From assembly GCA_964608495.1 (NCBI GenBank), contig CAZSOQ010000043.1:1-27909 (forward strand): a DNA stretch of 27,909 nucleotides. The letters are read 5' to 3'. Source of the DNA: JAKORR01 sp964608495 (GTDB lineage: Bacteria > Armatimonadota > Zipacnadia > Zipacnadales > FEN-943). The notes below the pieces were generated by a model. That model was not told the origin of the DNA, did not search any database, and saw only the letters and a list, made by a program, of their open reading frames with translations. Shown piece after piece: positions 15,343 through 21,987 of this stretch. A program made the translations under genes and the position numbers. Positions within the stretch are counted from its first letter, which is position 1, and every line of letters starts with the position of its first letter.

Positions 15343-16728
15343 TCAATCGCCCCGATTCTCAAACCGACGCCGGGCCCAGTCCGGCTTCACTGTCTGACGC
15401 TCGCGGGCAACGGCCAGTGCCCCGGCAGGCACATCCGCGGTGATCACCGATCCTGCCGCCACGAACGCCCCCTCCCCGATGTGGACCGGCGCCACGAGGA
15501 TGGCGTCACTGCCCACGAACGCCCCGGAGTCTATCACCGTGGGGTGCTTCTGTCTACCGTCGTAGTTGCACGTCACGCACCCCGCCCCGATGTTGACCTT
15601 CTCCCCCAGCCGCGCGTCGCCCAGGTAGCAGAAGTGCAGCGCGCACGAGCCCGCCCCGATGCTTGCGCGCACCGTCTCCGTGGACGTGCCGATGCGCACC
15701 TCGTCCGCGAACCGGCACCCCGCGCGCACGTGGCAGTGGGGCCCGAGCTGGCAGCCGTCCCCTATCACGCTGTCGCGGATCACCGCGCCCAGGTCCACCA
15801 CGCAGCCCCTGCCCAGCGTCGAGTCCTCGATGCACGCGTTCGGCCCTATCGTGCACTCCTCGCCGATGCTGCACCGGCCGAGGATGTGCGTGCCGGGGAG
15901 GACCGTCGTGTCCAGGCCGATGGTCACCTGGGCGTCCACGTAGGTCGAGGCCGGGTCCACCAGGGTCACTCCGTCGCGCATCAGCACCTGTCGGATGCGG
16001 TCCCGGGCCACGCTCTCGGCCCAGGCGAGCTGGCTGCGGTCGTTGACGCCCATGGCCTCCTGCGGGTCCTCGATGGACAGGGAGCCGACGCGCAAGCCCT
16101 GGTTGGTCATGACGGCGACCACGTCGGTGAGGTAGTACTCGCCCTGCGCGTTGGCGGGCTCGACACGGGCGAGCGCGTCGAAGAGCGCCTGGGTGCTGAA
16201 GACGTACACTCCCGTGTTGATCTCACGGATCGCCCGCGTCGCCTCGTCGGCCTCCTTCTCTTCGACGATGCCCACCACGTTCCCCGAATCGTCTCGGATC
16301 AGCCGACCGTAGCCCGTCGGGTCGTCGTAGAGGGCCGAGAGGATCGTGGCCGACGCGCCGGCCTGCCGATGCGCCTGGATCAGGCCCAGGATCGTCCTGG
16401 CGCGCAGCAGCGGGATGTCGGCGCAGGTGACGAAGACGTCGCCCGTGAAGTCCTCCAGCAACGAGTGGGTGCACTGCACGGCGTGCCCCGTGCCCAGGGG
16501 AAGGTTCTGGACGGCGAACTGCACCTCGCGCTGGGCGAGAGCCGCGACAAGCTGCTCACGCCGGCTGCCCACGACCACCACGGTCCGCTCAGGCGCCAGG
16601 GGCTCGAGCTCATCGAGCACGTGGGCGATCATGGGCTTGCCGCAGACGGGCAGGAGGGGCTTGGCGTAGCGGGACCTCATCCGCTTGCCTTCCCCCCCGG
16701 CCAGCACGATTACCGCAAGGTCAACCAT
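15343..16728 (-). CDS. glmU: GlmU: bifunctional N-acetylglucosamine-1-phosphate uridyltransferase/acetyltransferase
   Basis: A 461-residue protein, full length for GlmU (456 in E. coli). It acetylates glucosamine-1-phosphate and then couples the product to UTP, giving UDP-GlcNAc for peptidoglycan and envelope sugars in the cytoplasm. The N-terminal half is a nucleotidyltransferase: 'VLAGGEGKRMRS' is the nucleotide loop (usual GxGTRM, here Lys for Thr), with 'KPLLPVCGKPM', 'LGTGHA', 'CADIPLL', 'DDPTGYGRLI' and 'INTGVY', then 'NAQGEYYLTDVV'. The C-terminal half is a left-handed beta-helix: 'HFCYLGDARLGEKVNIGAG' carries the catalytic His and the Asn, and 'CNYDGRQKHPT' has the Asn and Lys. By alignment from memory, the E. 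coli K351 position is Val here, while R333, H363, Y366, N377 and K392 are kept. It lies 115 bp downstream of the anti-sigma gene on the same strand. An AGGTG lies 8 nt before the ATG. Confidence 0.95.
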   Translation of the reverse strand: MVDLAVIVLAGGEGKRMRSRYAKPLLPVCGKPMIAHVLDELEPLAPERTVVVVGSRREQLVAALAQREVQFAVQNLPLGTGHAVQCTHSLLEDFTGDVFVTCADIPLLRARTILGLIQAHRQAGASATILSALYDDPTGYGRLIRDDSGNVVGIVEEKEADEATRAIREINTGVYVFSTQALFDALARVEPANAQGEYYLTDVVAVMTNQGLRVGSLSIEDPQEAMGVNDRSQLAWAESVARDRIRQVLMRDGVTLVDPASTYVDAQVTIGLDTTVLPGTHILGRCSIGEECTIGPNACIEDSTLGRGCVVDLGAVIRDSVIGDGCQLGPHCHVRAGCRFADEVRIGTSTETVRASIGAGSCALHFCYLGDARLGEKVNIGAGCVTCNYDGRQKHPTVIDSGAFVGSDAILVAPVHIGEGAFVAAGSVITADVPAGALAVARERQTVKPDWARRRFENRGD

Positions 16729-16843
16729 TGCGCATCACCTGGCTGCGCAAGGATAGGCCATTTGCCTCGGGAGCGCCACAGCAGGGGACAGGGCGTGGGG
16801 CGGAGGGACACGGGGAGCCGCCAGGCCGGAGGCGGGGGTCCCT

Positions 16844-17620
16844 CTACGGCAGCAGTAGCGTGGGGCGGCTGAAGATGACCTCGGCCACGGGCATCAGGTC
16901 CTCCAGCGTCGTGTTGGCGACGATGTAGTGGCACAGCCCCTGCTGCTGGATGACGACCACGGCGCCGGCTGAACCGCGGCCCACGTGGATGACACGCCCG
17001 GCGACCACCCGGCGCTCCAGGCCGTCGAGGGTCAGGGCCCCGGCGGGGGTGCTGATGACGCTAACCGGCAGACGCCCGGCCAGACACACGCGATGGACCG
17101 CGAACTCCCCGTTGAGCCTGCCCACCGCCTGCCAGGCGACGTGGGGTAGCTGCGGCGTGTAGGAGTTGGCGACTGCGTGCAAGGCGCCCTCGGTGGGCTG
17201 GAACAGGCCGCTGGCCTCGAGGGCCTGGCCGTGGATGGCGAGCAACTGGTCCTGCGTGGTGCCGACGTAGCTGAGCAGATGGGAGCGCAGGTAACAGGCG
17301 CCCAGGATGAGCACGAGGCCGGCGGCGGCTAGCACGGGCAGCAGCGAGCGACGGCCTTCGGGAGCCGGGCTCAGGGCTCGCTGAACGCCGTCAACCCGGT
17401 CCAGCTCGGCGCGGAGGCTTGGCCACAGATCACGCGGCGGCTCCTCGGCGGTGTCGGCGCGGGGCAGGAGGGCCTTGTGGGCCGCGATGTGGCCTACCTC
17501 GCGCGCGCAGGCGGGGCAGAGGAGAATGTGGGCGGCCAGCGCCCTTTTCTGGTCCGCCGCGAGCTCGTCGTCAATCCACGCGGCAAGGCGCGAATCGTCG
17601 CCGGCGCAGCCGTCATTCAT
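16844..17620 (-). CDS. Membrane anti-sigma factor with zinc-finger (ZAS) domain
   Basis: A 258-residue single-pass protein. Residues 1-45 carry the anti-sigma zinc-finger signature, His31-x3-Cys35-x2-Cys38, with Cys5 a possible fourth ligand, after 'LAAWIDDELAADQ'. Residues about 93-111 form one transmembrane helix. The outer part of about 145 residues has no family I recognise; it would sense an envelope signal if this works like RseA/RsiW proteins. Its start overlaps the end of the sigma-factor gene by 8 bp, the usual translationally coupled layout of an ECF pair. In the cytoplasm the ZAS domain would bind the sigma factor and keep it inactive until regulated proteolysis or a conformational change. 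The protease is unknown; the M48 protein encoded divergently is a membrane protease but is not known to do this. Confidence 0.88.
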   Translation of the reverse strand: MNDGCAGDDSRLAAWIDDELAADQKRALAAHILLCPACAREVGHIAAHKALLPRADTAEEPPRDLWPSLRAELDRVDGVQRALSPAPEGRRSLLPVLAAAGLVLILGACYLRSHLLSYVGTTQDQLLAIHGQALEASGLFQPTEGALHAVANSYTPQLPHVAWQAVGRLNGEFAVHRVCLAGRLPVSVISTPAGALTLDGLERRVVAGRVIHVGRGSAGAVVVIQQQGLCHYIVANTTLEDLMPVAEVIFSRPTLLLP

Positions 17621-18218
17621 CCCATTCGCCCCCCAGCAGTCCTCGCGAGCGGGCGTAGTCCGCCAGAGACTGGCGCAGCAGACGCCGCGCGCGGAAAAGC
17701 CGCGACCGGACCGTGCCGATGGGGATGTCGAGCGCCTGTGCTATGTCCCTGTAGGGCAGCTCGTAGATGTCCGCCATGATGACGACCATTCTGAAGTCCT
17801 CCGGCAGCTTAGCCAGGGCCCGGTCTACCTCCTCGTCCTGGAACCCTCCCAGGACCAGGCACTCAGGCCCCGGCGCGGGATCAGCCGCCAGGAGCGTCTC
17901 GCGCCCCACTCCGTCGGTCGTCGCGTCCCAGGACTGCGTCTGCGGTCGGCGCTGGACCTTCCGGTACCGCGAAATGTGCGTGTTGGCCAGAATCCGCAGC
18001 ATCCAGGCCCTGAAATTGCTGTTGGGCTCGAATTGGTGGAAGGCGACGTAGGCCTTGACCAGGGCCTCCTGGGTCAGGTCCGCCGCCTCCTCGCGATCAC
18101 AGGTGAGACGGTACGCGGCACGGAACAGGTCCCTGTAGTGAGCGCGAGCCAGTCTCTCAAACTCCCGGCGGCGTGAGGCTCGGGCCTCATCCCGCCTGGC
18201 CGACAGCCAACGGGCCAA
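17613..18218 (-). CDS. RNA polymerase ECF-type sigma factor (RpoE-like)
   Basis: A 201-residue sigma-70-family factor with only regions 2 and 4. Region 2 runs over about residues 20-95 ('YRDLFRAAYRLTCDREEAADLTQEALVKAY', then 'FRAWMLRILANTHISRYRK', the core-binding and -10 recognition helices). Region 4 is at about 130-190 ('LPEDFRMVVIMADIYELPYRDIAQALDIPIGTVRSRLFRARRLL', the helix-turn-helix for the -35). The start is TTG at 18218, with ACGGAGGT 8 nt upstream. An ATG sits right against that ribosome-binding site but in the wrong frame. The gene overlaps its anti-sigma factor by 8 bp. A promoter with TTACAG and TATGCT is 110-130 bp upstream, resembling a housekeeping rather than ECF-type promoter. 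Confidence 0.94.
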   Translation of the reverse strand: MARWLSARRDEARASRRREFERLARAHYRDLFRAAYRLTCDREEAADLTQEALVKAYVAFHQFEPNSNFRAWMLRILANTHISRYRKVQRRPQTQSWDATTDGVGRETLLAADPAPGPECLVLGGFQDEEVDRALAKLPEDFRMVVIMADIYELPYRDIAQALDIPIGTVRSRLFRARRLLRQSLADYARSRGLLGGEWDE

Positions 18219-18327
18219 AAGTCCATACCTCCGTGCGGCTGTCGTGCCTTACCTGATGGAAACGCACGGCGGCCGCTCAGCAGTTCCCCCCGGCGAGCCG
18301 GGCCTTCTCGGGGCTTCACCTGAGCCT

Positions 18328-18355
18328 AGCATACCACCGGGCCCGAGTGCTGTAA
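18328..18355 (-). promoter_or_regulatory. Putative promoter of the sigma/anti-sigma genes
   Basis: Reading the minus strand, TTACAG (18355-18350) is followed after 16 nt by TATGCT (18333-18328), with TGG just before it making an extended -10. The start of transcription would be near 18321, about 100 nt before the TTG start. The -10 region shares 11 bases with the one at 1856-1866. Confidence 0.6.
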
Positions 18356-18406
18356 CCCCTGGCCGACGGGCCCAGCGACTGCTGGCGGACGCGGCCCGAC
18401 CGGGGG

Positions 18407-18412
18407 TATAAT
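18407..18412 (+). promoter_or_regulatory. Consensus -10 box (TATAAT) upstream of the M48 protease gene
   Basis: A perfect TATAAT lies 66 bp before the start codon in an AT-poor region. The best -35 near 18383-18388 (TGGCGG) is poor, so another sigma factor or an activator might be involved. The promoter is divergent from the sigma-gene promoter at 18328-18355. Confidence 0.5.
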
Positions 18413-18478
18413 CACCTTCGGAACCGGTGGGACGGGGCACGGTGACCGGCCCTGCCCGGCCCTTTGGAGGTGTTCCCA

Positions 18479-20176
18479 ATGGGTCCCTTGGTGGTCCGCT
18501 CGGTGCTGGTCCTGGGCCTGCTGTTCGGCCTTGTCTTTGCCCTCGCCACCGCCGCGCTCTTCGCCTGCGGCGCGCCCGTGTGGATCGCGGTGCCCGTAGC
18601 CCTGTTGCTCATGGGCCTGCAGTATCTCCTCAGCCCCTGGCTCATCCAGTTGTTCTTCAAGATCCAGTGGCTTGAGCCCAAGGACACGCCCGACTTCGTC
18701 CGCAGCCTGCTCGAGGACCTCTCGGCGCGCCATCACCTGAGGGTGCCGCGCTTCGGGATCATCCCCGACGGCAACCCCAATGCCTTCACCTTCGGCCACC
18801 ATCCCGGCAACGCGAGGATCGTGATCACCCAGGGCCTGCTGGACCTGTGCGACGAGAAAGAAGTCCGGGCCGTGGTGGGCCACGAGTTCGGCCACGTCGT
18901 GCACTGGGATTTCGTCGTGATGACCATCGCGGCCACGCTGGTGATGATCCTCTACTACATCTACGTCTTCGGGCGCTACTCGGGATCGCGTAGGGACCGC
19001 GGCGGCGGGGTCGTGGTGCTCGTCGCCCTGGGCGCCTACATCGCCTACATCATCGGCGAATACCTGGTGCTTTTCCTCTCCCGCGTACGCGAATACTACG
19101 CCGACCGCTACTCGGCGGAGATCACGGGCAATCCCAACGCGCTCGGCACGGCCCTGGTGAAGATCGCCTACGGCCTGGCTCGGTCGGGCGCGGCCTCGGG
19201 CGTGTCCGTTGGCGCCGAGGCCGCCCAGACGGCCAAGCAGCGCCAGGAGCAGCGTGACGCCGCCAGGCTCAGCCCCATGCGCGGCTTCCGCAGCATGGGC
19301 ATCTTCGACCCCGGCATGGGCGCCTCGCTGGCCCTCGCCGCCGCCGGGTCCTACTCGACCGGCGATGGTGCCGCGGCCTACGACCCGCACGTCATGGTCA
19401 AGGCCATGGAGTGGGACCTGTTCAACCCCTGGGCCTGGATCTGCGAGATCAGCTCCAGCCATCCCCTGCCCGCCAAGCGCATCCGTGCCCTCTCCAAGTA
19501 CAGCGACCACCTTGGCCAGCCGCGCCTCTTTGACTTCCCCGAGCGGCCCGCCGAGAGCTATTGGGACGAGTTCGCCACCGACCTGCTGGTCTACTATCTC
19601 CCCGCCATCATGGCCCTGGTCGGCCTTGGCGCCGGCCTGGGCCTGGCGGTCGGCAAGCTTCGGGAACCGCCGGGGATGCTCATCGTCGTCGGTGGCGCCG
19701 TGCTGGGAGCCGGGGTGGGCTCGCTCGTGCGCCTGGGCTTCATGTACCCCCAACGGGGCTTCCCCGAGAGCAAGGTCGCGGACCTGGTCTCCGAGGTCAA
19801 GGTGTCCAAGATCCGCTGCATCCCGGCCACCCTCCAGGGCGAGGTCATCGGCCGGGGCATCCCGGGCCTGTACTGGTCCGAGGACCTGGTCGTCAGGGAC
19901 GACACGGGCTTCATGGTCCTGGACTACCGCCAGCCCCTCCGCATCCTGGAGTTCCTCTTCGGCCTCTTCCGCGCCGAGCAGTTCGTCGGCCAGACGATCT
20001 CCGCCGTCGGCTGGTACCGTCGCTTCCCTCGCCCCTACCTCGAGGCGTGGAAGATCCGGACCCTCGACGGCGCCGTCAACACCTGCTGGAGCTGGTGGCT
20101 GCAGAAGGTCTTGATAGGCGTGATGCTCGTCCTGGGCGTCGGATGCCTGGTCGCTGGCCTGCTGTTGGCGGCCTGA
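18479..20176 (+). CDS. Membrane M48-family zinc metalloprotease (HtpX-like) with long C-terminal extension
   Basis: A 565-residue protein from the ATG at 18479, with GGAGGT at 18466-18471, 7 nt upstream; a TTG at 18464 would overlap the ribosome-binding site and is rejected. Two hydrophobic helices open the protein. 'VVGHEFGHVVHWD' holds the zinc motif at His135, Glu136 and His139. Two more membrane helices follow, then 'SRVREYYADRYSAE' supplies the third zinc ligand, Glu205. This order matches HtpX/M48B, which degrade damaged membrane proteins with the active site on the cytoplasmic face. HtpX has about 290 residues; here roughly 260-280 extra residues follow, with three further hydrophobic segments and a soluble stretch of unknown function. 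It may be a stress protease, which would suit the divergent sigma/anti-sigma pair, but that link is inference. Confidence 0.88.
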   Translation: MGPLVVRSVLVLGLLFGLVFALATAALFACGAPVWIAVPVALLLMGLQYLLSPWLIQLFFKIQWLEPKDTPDFVRSLLEDLSARHHLRVPRFGIIPDGNPNAFTFGHHPGNARIVITQGLLDLCDEKEVRAVVGHEFGHVVHWDFVVMTIAATLVMILYYIYVFGRYSGSRRDRGGGVVVLVALGAYIAYIIGEYLVLFLSRVREYYADRYSAEITGNPNALGTALVKIAYGLARSGAASGVSVGAEAAQTAKQRQEQRDAARLSPMRGFRSMGIFDPGMGASLALAAAGSYSTGDGAAAYDPHVMVKAMEWDLFNPWAWICEISSSHPLPAKRIRALSKYSDHLGQPRLFDFPERPAESYWDEFATDLLVYYLPAIMALVGLGAGLGLAVGKLREPPGMLIVVGGAVLGAGVGSLVRLGFMYPQRGFPESKVADLVSEVKVSKIRCIPATLQGEVIGRGIPGLYWSEDLVVRDDTGFMVLDYRQPLRILEFLFGLFRAEQFVGQTISAVGWYRRFPRPYLEAWKIRTLDGAVNTCWSWWLQKVLIGVMLVLGVGCLVAGLLLAA

Positions 20177-20449
20177 CGCCCGACCCTTGCCGCCCTACCG
20201 GGACCCTGGTCCACGGACATGGCCGCGGACCTTACGCGCGCCGGCTGAGGCGGCCGGGAGCGCCAGCCGATGGACTCTCGTGGCCGTGCAGGCGGGGACG
20301 AGCGTCGTGAAGGCCCTGCGGGGGTGGCTCCTGGTGCCGGCCTCGGCCACGCGCCCTGGTGATGGACGGGACTCGGCCCTCACCCTTGCCTTTCCCGGCC
20401 GGCGCACAAGGTGTAACCTTTCAGCCGTGCAACGCCTGGCGCGGGGCAG

Positions 20450-20971
20450 GTGACGAGGAACGTGGCGTCCGACGAGTTCGAGCTACGCGTGGACCTGGAC
20501 GACATGGCCCGCAAGGTGCTGCTGGAGTGCGGCGAGGCCACCGGCGAATGGCGGGCGGCGCTGCAGCGAGTGGTGATGCGCGAGTTCGGCGCCGACCACG
20601 CCGATGACATCGTCTCTTTCGTGGAGCAGGCGGTGAGGAACCTGGCCGCCGTGGTCGGCGCGGAGGAGGCGGCCCTGCTGACCCTCGCCAGCCAGACCAC
20701 CAACGCCCGCGCTACCTTTCACTCCACGACCTTCCTGGGTGCCACGAACCGGGGCGGCGTCTTGCCGCCGCAGCTGCTCGGTGTGCTTGGCTCAGCGCGC
20801 GACGACGAACCCGCCCGGCCTCGGCCGGACCGCGACCGGCCTGCCGCGCCGGTCCTACGGACGGCGCCGCTCCCCGGCGTAGGGCTGGCCGAGGACACCA
20901 TCCGCTCGATCGTTGTCGTAGGTGGGGTGGTGGTAGCCGCGGCCGTATTGCTGTATCTTCTTCTCCGCTGA
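20450..20971 (+). CDS. Tail-anchored protein of unknown function
   Basis: A 173-residue protein. About 90 residues at the N-terminus are acidic and probably helical. A Pro/Arg/Asp-rich linker follows (about 118-140), then one C-terminal transmembrane helix rich in Val, Ile and Leu (about 150-172) ending in Arg. This tail-anchor layout suggests a cytoplasmic domain held at the membrane. I recognise no family. The GTG at 20450 is preceded by a G-rich GCGGGG stretch that is a poor ribosome-binding site. A GTG 12 bp later (20462) could instead be the start. The gene lies 273 bp after the protease gene and 207 bp before the aldolase gene, with no clear promoter. Confidence 0.58.
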   Translation: MTRNVASDEFELRVDLDDMARKVLLECGEATGEWRAALQRVVMREFGADHADDIVSFVEQAVRNLAAVVGAEEAALLTLASQTTNARATFHSTTFLGATNRGGVLPPQLLGVLGSARDDEPARPRPDRDRPAAPVLRTAPLPGVGLAEDTIRSIVVVGGVVVAAAVLLYLLLR

Positions 20972-21001
20972 CGCGGCGGCTCGTGGTGGCGGCGCGGGGC
21001 G

Positions 21002-21019
21002 CCGGCAGCCTGGTGCCGG
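21002..21019 (+). terminator. Possible terminator-like hairpin after the tail-anchored gene
   Basis: CCGGCA and TGCCGG pair perfectly around a 6-nt loop, 30 bp downstream of the stop. There is no T-tract. Confidence 0.25.
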
Positions 21020-21178
21020 GACCGGGATCGGTGCCTGGTTCCCGCGCTCACACACGAACGCTCTGAGAGATAGGGTGCCCGAAGTCCGGGCGGTGCTCCC
21101 GGGCCTGCCCTCACCGATCGCCCAGCTCTCGGTCTCATGGCTCTCCGCCACACGCGCTTCCGAAGGAGATGACAAGTG

Positions 21179-21949
21179 ATGCCCGACCCCTCTCGGGTCC
21201 TGGAAGAGCTCGTTGCGATGTCTCACACCCTGGGCGATCCCGCCTGGGATTGCGTGATTCTGGGCGAGGGGAACACCTCGGCCAAGATTGACGATGAGAC
21301 CTTCTACGTGAAGGCCTCGGGCACGCAGCTCCCGATCATCAAGCCGGAGGAGTTCTGCCGAGTGCGCTTCGACGGCGTGCTCCCGCTGCTGGAGCGCGAG
21401 AGCGCCACGGACGAGGAGATCAAAGAGGTGTTGATGGGCGCAGTCGTCGGGGACACGAAGGTCTGGCCCTCGGTGGAGACGGTGATGCACGCCCTGCTGC
21501 TCGGCCTGCGCGACGTGAACTTCATCGGCCACACCCATCCGGTCGCGGTGAACGCCGTGATGTGCTCGCAGAACGTCGAGGAGGCGATCGCCGGGCGGCT
21601 CTTCCCCGACGAGATCGTGTGCTGCGGTCCCGCGCCCGTCTACCTGCCCTGGACAGAGCCCGGCCCGTTTCTGGCCCGCGCCATCCGCGACCGGGTCGGC
21701 GCCTACATCGAGCAGTATGGCTTCCGGCCCAAGACGATGCTGATGCAGAACCACGGCCTGGTGGCCCTCGGCGCGACAGTGAACGAGGTGCTGAGCATCA
21801 CGGCGATGTGCGTGAAGACCTTCCGCGTGCTGCTGGGCACCTACACGCTCGGCGGCCCCAACTTCCTGACCCAGGCGATGGTTGACCGCCTGTGGAACCG
21901 TCCCGACGAGGTCTATCGCCACAGCCTGCTTACCGGCCGCCGGCCCTGA
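21179..21949 (+). CDS. Class II aldolase/adducin-family protein
   Basis: A 256-residue protein; AAGGAGAT at 21163-21170 lies 8 nt before the ATG, so this start is preferred over the GTG 3 bp earlier. The family fold is clear: 'GEGNTSAKI' and 'YVKASGTQL' form the phosphate-binding part, 'PSVETVMH' carries Glu100 as the likely acid/base, and His118, His120 ('HTHP') and His192 ('NHGLV') are the zinc ligands. Such enzymes cleave or epimerise phosphorylated ketoses (fuculose-, rhamnulose-, ribulose-phosphate) or decarboxylate related sugar acids; the sequence does not say which. A dehydrogenase gene starts 38 bp downstream, so the two probably act in one pathway. Confidence 0.9.
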   Translation: MPDPSRVLEELVAMSHTLGDPAWDCVILGEGNTSAKIDDETFYVKASGTQLPIIKPEEFCRVRFDGVLPLLERESATDEEIKEVLMGAVVGDTKVWPSVETVMHALLLGLRDVNFIGHTHPVAVNAVMCSQNVEEAIAGRLFPDEIVCCGPAPVYLPWTEPGPFLARAIRDRVGAYIEQYGFRPKTMLMQNHGLVALGATVNEVLSITAMCVKTFRVLLGTYTLGGPNFLTQAMVDRLWNRPDEVYRHSLLTGRRP

Positions 21950-21987
21950 CCTCGCCCTGCCTACCAGGGCCTACAGGAGTGATACCG

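Noticed and set aside
14988..15362. Minus-strand frame overlapping the end of glmU, with a hydrophobic stretch that looks like a signal peptide
   Set aside because: It has no clear ribosome-binding site, overlaps glmU by 20 bp and the exported protein gene in another frame, and ends in low-complexity Arg/Pro sequence. The neighbouring frame has a proper signal peptide and domain motifs.
15481..16872. A 463-residue plus-strand frame across glmU
   Set aside because: It is antisense to GlmU, whose motifs and length are unambiguous; the translation is Arg/Val/Asp/His-rich and has no domain.
20187..20453. Short frames in the spacer between the protease and tail-anchored genes
   Set aside because: They are short, Arg/Gly/Pro-rich and have no ribosome-binding site or conserved pattern.
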